A stretch of DNA of 6,201 nucleotides from Clostridium sp. CAG:167 (lineage in GTDB: Bacteria > Bacillota > Clostridia > Lachnospirales > Lachnospiraceae), in contig HF998354.1 in NCBI GenBank assembly GCA_000433735.1, positions 44,243-50,443 of the forward strand, written 5' to 3'. How positions within the stretch are numbered: the first letter of the stretch is position 1; the number at the start of each line of letters is the position of its first letter. The notes below the pieces were generated by a model that was not told the origin of the DNA, ran no database searches, and was given only the letters and a program-made list of their open reading frames with translations. Below are positions 1-5,766 of the stretch, one piece after another. Both the position numbers and the translations under genes were made by a program.

Positions 1-645
1 GGCAGTTCCTATACTGGTGCAGATCGCATCATACACAGGCATTCTGCCTGCTACCAGAAATACAAATTCCATGACGGTAAGTGCCAGATAGATCAAATAC
101 AACAGTCTGGCTGTCGTCCGGATCTTTGGCACCAGTTTACCGACTGAAGGTCCCGGACTTTCCGCCCGCATAAGATTAAAGTTGGAGCCACCGCTCAACG
201 GAATGATGGCAAGTAGGAATACCAATACTCCCATACCACCGATCCAATGTGTAAAACATCTCCAAAAATTAGAACAGTGGGAGAGCGCTTCCACATCCGA
301 TAAGATACTGGCTCCTGTTGTGGTAAAACCGGAAACTGTTTCAAACAATGCATTGGTCACAGATGGGATTTCCCCGCTGATCAAAAAAGGAAGTGCGCCA
401 AAAAAACTGAGACAGATCCAACTAAGCGCCGTTGTCACACAGCCTTCTTTCAAATAAAAAACTGTATTCTTTGGTTTGCGGATTGTGACAAGACCACCCA
501 CGATCCCACAAACTCCTGCTGTGATCAAATAAGCAAACCCTTCTTTTTCCTGATAGACCACCGCCATAATACATGGCAGCAACAGCAACATGGCCTCAAT
601 TTTGAGAACCTGTCCCAATAAATATCTGATAATCGATCGATTCAT
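1..645 (-). CDS. trkH: TrkH-family K+ uptake pore subunit, N-terminal part (cut by window edge)
   Basis: Membrane pore of the Trk/Ktr-type potassium uptake system, which works with the cytoplasmic TrkA ring encoded just upstream. I translated the minus strand by hand from the ATG at 643-645; the frame stays open to base 1, giving 215 residues of a protein usually about 450-500 long. Hydrophobic segments lie near residues 16-31, 36-54, 66-90, 131-150 and 179-200. Residues 105-113 (SGFTTTGAS) are the first selectivity-filter loop of the family. HWIGGMGVLV (133-142) and RAESPGP (160-166) are also typical TrkH motifs. The last residues, CTSIGTA, appear to enter the second filter loop. A GGAGG and an AGGAAG lie shortly before the ATG. 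The gene starts 20 bases after trkA ends, so the two are probably co-transcribed. The C-terminal half is outside the window, so its intactness cannot be judged. Confidence 0.95.
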   Translation of the reverse strand, partial: MNRSIIRYLLGQVLKIEAMLLLLPCIMAVVYQEKEGFAYLITAGVCGIVGGLVTIRKPKNTVFYLKEGCVTTALSWICLSFFGALPFLISGEIPSVTNALFETVSGFTTTGASILSDVEALSHCSNFWRCFTHWIGGMGVLVFLLAIIPLSGGSNFNLMRAESPGPSVGKLVPKIRTTARLLYLIYLALTVMEFVFLVAGRMPVYDAICTSIGTA

Positions 646-665
646 TCTTTCTTCCTGCCTCCGGA

Positions 666-2057
666 CTATTTTTCCAAAATATCTTTGATATCATTAAATC
701 TCTTGTGTGTTGTTACAACAATGACGGTATCTCCCAGATTAATCTGATCCTGACCACTTGGTATGATCACTTTTCCCCTCCGGTAAATACTGCATACAAG
801 AAGATTCTTCTTTAATCTCAACTCAGACAATGTTTTAGAAGTAACGGCACTGGCTTCATCTACACGAACTTCAATGGCTTCCACCCGTGAATCAAACATG
901 TGGTACAAAGTCTCGATATTGCTGTTTTGCGAATTGTTTTTGGCCCGGACATAAGCAATGATTGCCTCAGAAGTAATGATCCTTGGGTAGATCACACTGC
1001 CTAGATCCAGTTTCCCGATTACATTTTTAAATGTCATGCGGTTGATCTTTGTAATCACTTTTGCCTCTGATACTTGTTTGGCAAAAAGATTCAGCATAAT
1101 ATTCTCCTCATCAATACCGGTAAGAGGGACAAACGACTCGGCCCGTTCAATACCTTCCTCCATCAATAACTCCTGATCAGTTCCGTCACCATTTATAATG
1201 ATCGCCTTAGGCAGGAGTATACTCAGTTCATCACACCTTTTCCGGTCTTTCTCAATAAGCTTAACATCAATGCCCATATTGATCAGATTTTCTGCCAGAT
1301 AGTAAGCTGATTTTCCCCCCCCTACGATCATAGTATTTTTAACCTGTTTTGTTTTGAATCCTATATTTTTCAGGAAACCACGGATATGGGATCTGGAGGC
1401 CACAAAAGAAATAATATCGCCTTCTTCCATAACAAAAGAACCGTCAGGTATATAAATTTCATCCCCTCGCTGGATCACACAGATCAAAATATCGGAGCAA
1501 ATATCCCTGCCTAATTCCATAACTGACTTTCCTACCAGGATATTGCCGGCAGGCAATTTGAATTTTACCATTTCTGTCTGTCCGTGGGCAAAGGAATTGA
1601 CTTCCAGTGCTGTAGGCAGATACAAAATTCTTGCAGTCTCCCTGGCAGCCTCCAAATCCGGATTAATAATCATCGTCAGTCCCAGTTTTTCCCTAAGATA
1701 GGTAATATCCCTGCTGTAATCCGGCGTGCGGACTCTTGCAACGGCTGCACAGTCACCGGCCTTTTTTGCCACCGTACAACAAAGAAGATTTAACTCATCG
1801 GAATCCGTTACCGCTATGATCAGATCACAATTTTCAATACCTGCTTCCATCTGTACATTATAGCTGGCTCCGTTTCCGGTGATTCCCATAACGTCGTAAA
1901 GATTTGTCAATTCTGCCACCTTTGATACATCCTGGTCCACAACCGTAATGTCGTGTCCCTCTTTGCTTAACTGCTCTGTCAGGGCAGAACCAACTTTTCC
2001 GCAGCCAACAATAATAATATGAAGTCCCTCGCCGGCTACAGTCTTTAATCCAAGCAT
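666..2057 (-). CDS. trkA: TrkA, two-RCK-domain regulatory subunit of Trk K+ uptake
   Basis: Cytoplasmic nucleotide-binding subunit that gates TrkH. The 463 residues show the duplicated RCK layout. The first RCK_N (about 12-130) has a Rossmann GCGKVG at 18-23, acidic D41 at the end of the second strand and GNGAS at 61-65. The first RCK_C spans about 150-225. The second RCK_N (about 240-360) has GGGKSA at 246-251 and E269. The second RCK_C spans about 385-460. Length is normal for the family. The start at 2057 is preceded by GGGAGGA with good spacing. This puts about 11 residues before the usual family start (LHIIIVGCG), so a slightly extended N-terminus is real rather than miscalled. In the second Rossmann motif the third glycine is alanine, so nucleotide binding may differ between the halves (inference). 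It is first gene of a leftward operon with trkH, divergent from rsmH. Confidence 0.96.
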   Translation of the reverse strand: MLGLKTVAGEGLHIIIVGCGKVGSALTEQLSKEGHDITVVDQDVSKVAELTNLYDVMGITGNGASYNVQMEAGIENCDLIIAVTDSDELNLLCCTVAKKAGDCAAVARVRTPDYSRDITYLREKLGLTMIINPDLEAARETARILYLPTALEVNSFAHGQTEMVKFKLPAGNILVGKSVMELGRDICSDILICVIQRGDEIYIPDGSFVMEEGDIISFVASRSHIRGFLKNIGFKTKQVKNTMIVGGGKSAYYLAENLINMGIDVKLIEKDRKRCDELSILLPKAIIINGDGTDQELLMEEGIERAESFVPLTGIDEENIMLNLFAKQVSEAKVITKINRMTFKNVIGKLDLGSVIYPRIITSEAIIAYVRAKNNSQNSNIETLYHMFDSRVEAIEVRVDEASAVTSKTLSELRLKKNLLVCSIYRRGKVIIPSGQDQINLGDTVIVVTTHKRFNDIKDILEK

Positions 2058-2108
2058 AATTTCCTCCCAAAATAATCAATATAATTTCGTTATTAACCGA
2101 TTGAATAT

Positions 2109-2137
2109 AATATAACACTTTATATTTTAAAAATCCA
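2109..2137 (-). promoter_or_regulatory. Probable promoter of trkA-trkH
   Basis: Read on the minus strand, TATATT at 2109-2114 is preceded by TGT (2115-2117), forming an extended -10. The hexamer 17 bases upstream is TGGATT (2132-2137), a poor -35. This would start transcription near 2102 and leave a leader of about 45 bases before the trkA ATG. The surroundings are very AT-rich, so other -10-like hexamers exist and the assignment is tentative. Confidence 0.4.
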
Positions 2138-2151
2138 TATAAACTTTCATA

Positions 2152-2171
2152 TTTGCCAGATTCCCGGCAAA
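2152..2171. promoter_or_regulatory. Candidate operator: 20-base dyad over the rsmH -35 region
   Basis: TTTGCC (2152-2157) and GGCAAA (2166-2171) are perfect inverted arms with an 8-base spacer. They lie at about -36 to -17 relative to the predicted rsmH transcription start. Arm length, spacing and position suit a dimeric repressor site. It does not match the LexA, Rex or CodY consensus sequences as I know them. No regulator gene is in the window, and a six-base dyad in 207 bases could be chance. Confidence 0.35.
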
Positions 2172-2181
2172 ATGATATAAT
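2153..2181 (+). promoter_or_regulatory. Promoter of the rsmH-rng-orf164 operon
   Basis: TTGCCA at 2153-2158 and a perfect TATAAT at 2176-2181 are separated by 17 bases. TG at 2173-2174 makes the -10 extended. This is a near-consensus sigma-A-type promoter. Transcription should begin near 2188, giving a leader of about 77 bases before the rsmH start. An inverted repeat overlaps the -35 and spacer (separate entry). Confidence 0.8.
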
Positions 2182-2192
2182 GTACATAATTT

Positions 2193-2224
2193 TAACAGTC
2201 TCGTTTCAGGCTGTTACCTTTTTT
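2193..2224 (+). promoter_or_regulatory. Leader hairpin with T-run, possible attenuator of rsmH
   Basis: Positions 2193-2200 pair with 2209-2216 (8 pairs including one G-T wobble, 8-base loop). CC and six T follow (2217-2224). It begins about five bases after the predicted transcription start. It resembles a weak intrinsic terminator, but the stem is only half G/C. It could instead be a 5' stabilising hairpin or have no role. Confidence 0.35.
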
Positions 2225-2272
2225 AAAGGAGTACCATCATATGTTTTGAAAGGAGTACCATCATATGGACGA
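2225..2272 (+). repeat. Tandem duplication of ribosome binding site plus start codon, with Met-Phe-stop mini-ORF
   Basis: The 19-base sequence AAAGGAGTACCATCATATG occurs at 2225-2243 and again at 2249-2267, a period of 24. Each copy holds a good Shine-Dalgarno (AAAGGAG) nine bases before ATG. The second ATG (2265) is the rsmH start. The first ATG (2241) is followed by TTT and TGA (2247-2249), giving a two-codon reading frame. The last A of that stop is the first base of the second AAAGGAG. The units diverge in their last five bases. A local slippage duplication is the simplest origin. Whether the first copy is translated is unknown. Confidence 0.85.
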
Positions 2273-3329
2273 AAAACCACATAAGCGGAGAGTGCGTTAC
2301 AAAGGAACTCACCCGAGACGCTATGAAGAAAAATATAAAGAACATAACCCGGAAAAATACAAAGATACCATTGAAAAAGTTATAGCTAAAGGCAGCACCC
2401 CTGCCGGTATGCACCGCTCTATCATGGTCCGGGAAATCCTTGATTTTCTTGCCATTGAGCCAGGTATGCAGGGATTAGATGCCACCCTGGGGTATGGAGG
2501 ACACACACGGCGTATGCTGGAAGCACTGCAGGGAACCGGCCGGATCATCGGCCTGGATATTGACCCTATAGAATCCGTAAAAACAGAAGAACGACTGAGA
2601 AAGGCCGGATACGGAGAAGATGTATTTATCTGCCACCGGACAAACTTTGCTAACATTGATAAGGTAGCAGAAGAGTTTGGAAAATTTGATTTTGTGTTAG
2701 CAGATCTCGGTGTTTCTTCAATGCAGATTGATAATCCGGAGCGGGGTTTTTCCTACAAACAGGATGGCCCTCTGGATCTTCGCCTGAACCCACAAATAGG
2801 CACACCGGCTTCGAAGCGCCTGAGTGAACTGTCCGAAGATGAGATATGCGGCATGTTAGTAGAAAATGCCGATGAACCTTATGCCGTTTCTTTGGCAGCT
2901 GCTATTTATAAACAGTCTCATTTTGGTAAATCAATTGATACTACAACCTGTCTGAAACAAATAATTGAAGAAACCGTTTCTCCTATTTTAAAAGGAGAAA
3001 AAGAAGAAGAGAAGAAAGCCATACTGAAAAAAACCTGCCAGCGTGTTTTTCAAGCCATCCGCATTGATGTTAACAGTGAATTTGAAGTATTAGATGCCTT
3101 TTTACAGAAACTTCCTTTCGTTTTGAATCCGGGCGGCAAGGCGGCAGTCCTGACCTTTCACTCCGGTGAGGACCGTATGGTAAAAAAAGCTTTTCGCGCA
3201 GGACTTGGCATATATTATAAAGAAGTCTCCAAAGATGTAATCCGTCCAAGTGCCAGAGAATGTAGGGAAAACGGCCGGGCCCGTTCAACAAAAATGCGCT
3301 GGGCTGTTGCCATGGGGGGAAAAGAATAG
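2265..3329 (+). CDS. rsmH: RsmH-family 16S rRNA (cytosine N4) methyltransferase, second-type paralogue with basic N-terminal extension
   Basis: SAM-dependent methyltransferase of the RsmH/MraW family; the canonical enzyme N4-methylates C1402 in the 30S decoding centre. Visible family motifs are DATLGYGGH (72-80, SAM loop), LDIDP (97-101), DLGVSSMQID then RGFSY and DGPLDLRLNP (147-176), RVFQAIRIDVNSE (260-272), LTFHSGEDR (296-304) and NGRARSTKMRWA (336-347). All landmark regions are present, so it is probably active. At 354 residues it is longer than the usual roughly 310. The extra is a Lys/Arg/Tyr-rich tail of about 48 residues before the His50 region where canonical proteins begin. I recall clostridial genomes with two such genes (RsmH 1 and 2). 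This one is not in a cell-wall (dcw) cluster and resembles the second type, so its target may differ. The start is fixed by AAAGGAG nine bases upstream. rng begins one base after its stop. Confidence 0.93.
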   Translation: MDEKPHKRRVRYKGTHPRRYEEKYKEHNPEKYKDTIEKVIAKGSTPAGMHRSIMVREILDFLAIEPGMQGLDATLGYGGHTRRMLEALQGTGRIIGLDIDPIESVKTEERLRKAGYGEDVFICHRTNFANIDKVAEEFGKFDFVLADLGVSSMQIDNPERGFSYKQDGPLDLRLNPQIGTPASKRLSELSEDEICGMLVENADEPYAVSLAAAIYKQSHFGKSIDTTTCLKQIIEETVSPILKGEKEEEKKAILKKTCQRVFQAIRIDVNSEFEVLDAFLQKLPFVLNPGGKAAVLTFHSGEDRMVKKAFRAGLGIYYKEVSKDVIRPSARECRENGRARSTKMRWAVAMGGKE

Positions 3330-3330
3330 C

Positions 3331-4482
3331 ATGGAGAAAAAAGACCAGATTGTTATTACCACAGTAAAAGACCGGCTATGCTGCTGCTATCTGGAAAACG
3401 GGAAGCTGTATGATGTGGTATTTTCAGATTCAAAAAAAGAACATAGCGGATCTGTAGGAGATATTTTTACCGGCCGGGTAGAAAATATCATACCAAACAT
3501 TCAAGCTGCCTTTGTAAGGATTTCCAAAGATGAAACCGGTTACCTTCCTTTGACAAAGGAAGAATTAAAAAACGTCCGGTGTGGTCAGGAAAAGATCGTG
3601 CAGATAAAAAAAGCAGCTGTAAAAACAAAACAGGCTGTATTAACTTGTCATCCGGAACTGGTTGGACGCTGCAGTGTCGTAACCGGCGGGCGAAAAGGTG
3701 TAGGAATTTCAAAAAAGATAACCGACGAATCCATCCGGGATACTTTAATTCGTCTGGCAGATACCTGTCTGCCGGATTTCATGCACCTTGTTTTCCGCAC
3801 CAATGCAGCAGAACTGCCAGCCGATACCGTAAAAGAGGAAATTCTGCGGTCTGTTAAGGTACTACAGCAAATTTATGACAAAGCAAATTATACCAAAGCA
3901 CCGGCGCTGCTGCAGGAAGCCGTTCCTTTTTACCTGAGATTTATAAGAAATATCCCGATTGAAAGAAGGGTATCTATTCTTACGGATAATCCCGGTGTAT
4001 ATAAGGTTCTTTCGGAAGAATATCCCGAAGTAATACTATATCAGGATACATCTTACTCGCTGGATCACCTTTATTCATTAAGCAGTACCATAGAAAAAGC
4101 ACTGTCAAAAAAGGTATGGCTTAAAAGTGGAGGGACACTTATTATTGAGCCAACAGAAGCACTGACTGTTATAGATGTAAACACAGGTAAAGCCATTCAG
4201 GGAAAAAGGAACAAAGAAACAACCTTTTATAAAGTAAATCTGGAAGCTGCCAGGGAAGCTGCCAGACAGATACGCCTGCGAAATCTGTCTGGCATGATCC
4301 TGATTGACTTCATTGATATGGAAGAGGAAGAGCATATTAAATCTCTTATATACAACTTTAAAAAAGAACTGGAACAGGATCCAACCCAGTGTACTTTCAT
4401 TGATATTACCAAACTGGGGCTTGTTGAACTGACAAGGAGAAAGACTCATTTGTCCCTACCGGAATGTTTAAAACAGGAATAA
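3331..4482 (+). CDS. rng: Compact RNase E/G family endoribonuclease
   Basis: Single-strand endoribonuclease for rRNA maturation and mRNA turnover. With the start at 3331 it has 383 residues. An in-frame ATG at 3250 lies inside rsmH and would add 27 residues of unrelated sequence; the G-rich run at 3314-3319 favours 3331. The S1 domain is at about 39-106 (VGDIFTGRVENI, AAFVRI, GYLPL). GVGISKKI (123-130) and FRT (R156, T157) match the 5'-monophosphate sensor of E. coli RNase E. The catalytic DNase-I-like domain carries EPTEALTVIDVNTG (273-286) and LIDFIDM (324-330), so Mg-ligating D282 and D326 plus N284 are present. The protein stops after LGLVELTRRKTHLSLPECLKQE, just where homologues have the CPxC zinc-link, and has no small domain. 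E. coli RNase G is 489 residues. One base separates it from the rsmH stop, suggesting translational coupling. Confidence 0.93.
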   Translation: MEKKDQIVITTVKDRLCCCYLENGKLYDVVFSDSKKEHSGSVGDIFTGRVENIIPNIQAAFVRISKDETGYLPLTKEELKNVRCGQEKIVQIKKAAVKTKQAVLTCHPELVGRCSVVTGGRKGVGISKKITDESIRDTLIRLADTCLPDFMHLVFRTNAAELPADTVKEEILRSVKVLQQIYDKANYTKAPALLQEAVPFYLRFIRNIPIERRVSILTDNPGVYKVLSEEYPEVILYQDTSYSLDHLYSLSSTIEKALSKKVWLKSGGTLIIEPTEALTVIDVNTGKAIQGKRNKETTFYKVNLEAAREAARQIRLRNLSGMILIDFIDMEEEEHIKSLIYNFKKELEQDPTQCTFIDITKLGLVELTRRKTHLSLPECLKQE

Positions 4483-4501
4483 ATATGGAAGGGGGATCAC
4501 T

Positions 4502-4996
4502 ATGGAGAAGGAGCCATATCTTATTTCAAACACAGAAGATGAAAACCATCTGACGGACTGGTCGGACAAACTTCAACAATTTTTTCAGTGTACCACTGGA
4601 GATTTCTCCGCTGATTTTTTTAAAAACAACCAAAATCATCCGGGGGCTATCTGTGTGGATGCCGCTATTTTTCAGGAACTCTATCGGTTTATCAAACAGA
4701 TTGAAGGACAATATCCTAACCAGTTTCAGGTGGTTTTACTGACTCTGACCGTAGAAGAAAAAGAAGAAGATGCTGTTCCGGATCCATCCTGTCTTGCTCA
4801 TTTGCAGGATGCTATTAAAACTTCCATCCGGAATGTGGATATTTTTACAATATCTAAACCGGGACGATATGATATTCTTCTGACCAATGCCAGCAAAGAT
4901 TATATACCTGTCATTGTAGAACGGATCAGGGAAAAATTCTACTCAAAAACAAATAATCCGGACATCCGCTTAAAAACTTTTATTCAAACAGAATAA
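4502..4996 (+). CDS. Uncharacterised 164-residue protein, possibly a degenerate GGDEF-like domain
   Basis: I do not recognise this protein with confidence. It starts 19 bases after rng with a G-rich ribosome binding site (AAGGGGG, eight bases before ATG), so it is almost certainly expressed with rsmH and rng. It has no signal peptide, membrane segment or metal-binding cysteine cluster and should be cytosolic and acidic. My reading of secondary structure is: helix about 51-68, strand 74-83 (FQVVLLTLTV), acidic loop 85-94, helix 98-110, strand 112-118, strand 122-127, helix 132-146, strand 155-161. The run IRNVDIFTISKPGRYDILL (109-127) followed by helix VIVERIREKF resembles the end of a GGDEF domain, where RYGGDEF would precede the LL strand. 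The catalytic GGDEF signature is absent, so no cyclase activity is expected. A role in RNA or ribosome metabolism is only an inference from its neighbours. Confidence 0.85.
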   Translation: MEKEPYLISNTEDENHLTDWSDKLQQFFQCTTGDFSADFFKNNQNHPGAICVDAAIFQELYRFIKQIEGQYPNQFQVVLLTLTVEEKEEDAVPDPSCLAHLQDAIKTSIRNVDIFTISKPGRYDILLTNASKDYIPVIVERIREKFYSKTNNPDIRLKTFIQTE

Positions 4997-5001
4997 AATA
5001 C

Positions 5002-5031
5002 TTGACAAAACCAAATTCATGATGATAGAAT
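5002..5031 (+). promoter_or_regulatory. Strong promoter of the rplU-prp-rpmA operon
   Basis: Perfect TTGACA at 5002-5007, 18-base spacer, TAGAAT at 5026-5031, with TG at 5023-5024 giving an extended -10. The -35 box begins five bases after the stop of the 164-residue gene. No terminator lies between, so read-through from the upstream operon is also likely. Transcription should start at about 5034-5038. Confidence 0.88.
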
Positions 5032-5033
5032 AC

Positions 5034-5110
5034 ACTCGTATGCCGCACAACGAGGTTATAGTTCTGCCCTTAAGGCAGGCACCACAGTTGGCGAGTAAAT
5101 TTATAGGAGG
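5034..5110 (+). promoter_or_regulatory. Structured leader of rplU, candidate L21 leader (autoregulatory)
   Basis: The 5' leader between the promoter and rplU carries several complementary segments. ACTCG (5034-5038) can pair with CGAGT (5092-5096), closing the whole element. CTCGT (5035-5039) can instead pair with ACGAG (5050-5054). CTGCC (5064-5068) and GGCAG (5074-5078) form a five-base-pair hairpin with loop CTTAA. The ribosome binding site AGGAGG is at 5105-5110. Position and layout fit the Firmicute L21 leader class (Rfam 'L21_leader'), thought to let L21 repress its own operon. I could not test this against the covariance model. The exact start of transcription decides whether the outer ACTCG strand is complete. 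Confidence 0.6.
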
Positions 5111-5116
5111 TGCTAT

Positions 5117-5425
5117 ATGTACGCAATTATAGCAACCGGTGGTAAACAGTACAAAGTTCAGGAAGGCGATGTGATCAAAGTTGAGAAACTTGGTGCAGAA
5201 GCTGGTTCCGAGGTTACTTTTGACCAGGTACTTTTAGTTGGCGACAAAGATGTGAAAGTTGGAACTCCAACCGTTGAAGGCGCATCTGTAAAAGCTACTG
5301 TTGTAGCAGAAGGTAAAGCCAAGAAAGTTATTGTTTACAGATATAAAAGAAAAACCGGATACCACAAAAAGAATGGTCATAGACAGCCATTTACTCAGGT
5401 AAAGATTGAAAAGATCAATGCTTAA
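5117..5425 (+). CDS. rplU: 50S ribosomal protein L21
   Basis: Large-subunit protein that binds 23S rRNA. The 102 residues match the family length and open with the hallmark MYAIIATGGKQYKVQEGDVIKVEKL. The rRNA-binding C-terminal part is also typical: VYRYKRKTGYHKKNGHRQPFTQVKI at about 74-98. The start is fixed by AGGAGG (5105-5110), six bases before ATG. It is the first gene of an operon with prp and rpmA behind its own strong promoter and structured leader. The sequence is intact with no odd residues. Confidence 0.99.
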   Translation: MYAIIATGGKQYKVQEGDVIKVEKLGAEAGSEVTFDQVLLVGDKDVKVGTPTVEGASVKATVVAEGKAKKVIVYRYKRKTGYHKKNGHRQPFTQVKIEKINA

Positions 5426-5436
5426 GTAGTACTTAT

Positions 5437-5754
5437 ATGATCAGGATTGAAGTTAAAAAGCAGAACAGTGACATTATTGGTTTTGAGGTAAAGGGCCACG
5501 CAGGAAGTGATGAATACGGCAAGGATATTGTCTGTGCCGCCATTTCCGTATTGACGATCAATTGTATTAATTCGATTGAAAAGTTTACGGAAGACATTTT
5601 CGTTACACAGAGTGATGAGAATACTGGGAAGATATGTTTTTTCCTAAAAAAGAATCCCTCATTCCCATGCCGGATCCTTTTGGATTCCTGGTATCTGGGA
5701 GTTTCCGAAATAGCCCTGGAACATTCGCAATATGTCCGCATTATTAATCGTTAG
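5437..5754 (+). CDS. prp: Ribosomal-processing cysteine protease Prp (YsxB family)
   Basis: Cysteine protease that removes the N-terminal extension of ribosomal protein L27 before it functions in the 50S subunit. The 105 residues match the family length. GHAGSDEYGKDIVCAAIS (20-37) contains the catalytic dyad, H21 and C33, with the same spacing as H22/C34 of the Staphylococcus aureus enzyme. The gene sits between rplU and rpmA, the standard arrangement. Its predicted substrate, with an intact cleavage motif, is encoded 12 bases downstream. The start MIRIEVKK aligns with family N-termini. Only 11 bases separate it from the rplU stop and they hold no recognisable Shine-Dalgarno, so translation probably depends on ribosomes finishing rplU and may be kept low. 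The antisense open frame over this gene is a shadow. Confidence 0.95.
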   Translation: MIRIEVKKQNSDIIGFEVKGHAGSDEYGKDIVCAAISVLTINCINSIEKFTEDIFVTQSDENTGKICFFLKKNPSFPCRILLDSWYLGVSEIALEHSQYVRIINR

Positions 5755-5766
5755 GAGGAAAAGACC

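Noticed and set aside
182..457. Plus-strand 91-codon open frame at the left
   Set aside because: It lies antisense to trkH, whose selectivity-filter and GGMG motifs are clear in the other strand.
2100..2150. AT-rich tract with partial TATA-type inverted repeats between the divergent promoters
   Set aside because: Low complexity explains the matches; no arm stands out beyond the tentative trkA -10.
1858..2187. 109-codon minus-strand open frame reaching into the divergent region
   Set aside because: It is an out-of-frame shadow of the trkA 5' end; trkA itself has the Rossmann motif and a strong ribosome binding site.
2225..2267. Possible vector or engineered origin of the duplicated ribosome binding site with CATATG at both starts
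   Set aside because: Flanking genes and the divergent promoter region look natural, and CATATG at an ATG can occur by chance; local slippage explains the repeat.
3250..3330. 27-residue N-terminal extension of the RNase E/G frame from the ATG at 3250
   Set aside because: It overlaps conserved rsmH C-terminal codons in another frame, shows no RNase similarity, and a G-rich site precedes the ATG at 3331.
5433..5741. 102-codon antisense open frame over prp
   Set aside because: Prp on the plus strand has its catalytic dyad and correct length; the antisense frame has no recognisable domain or good start.
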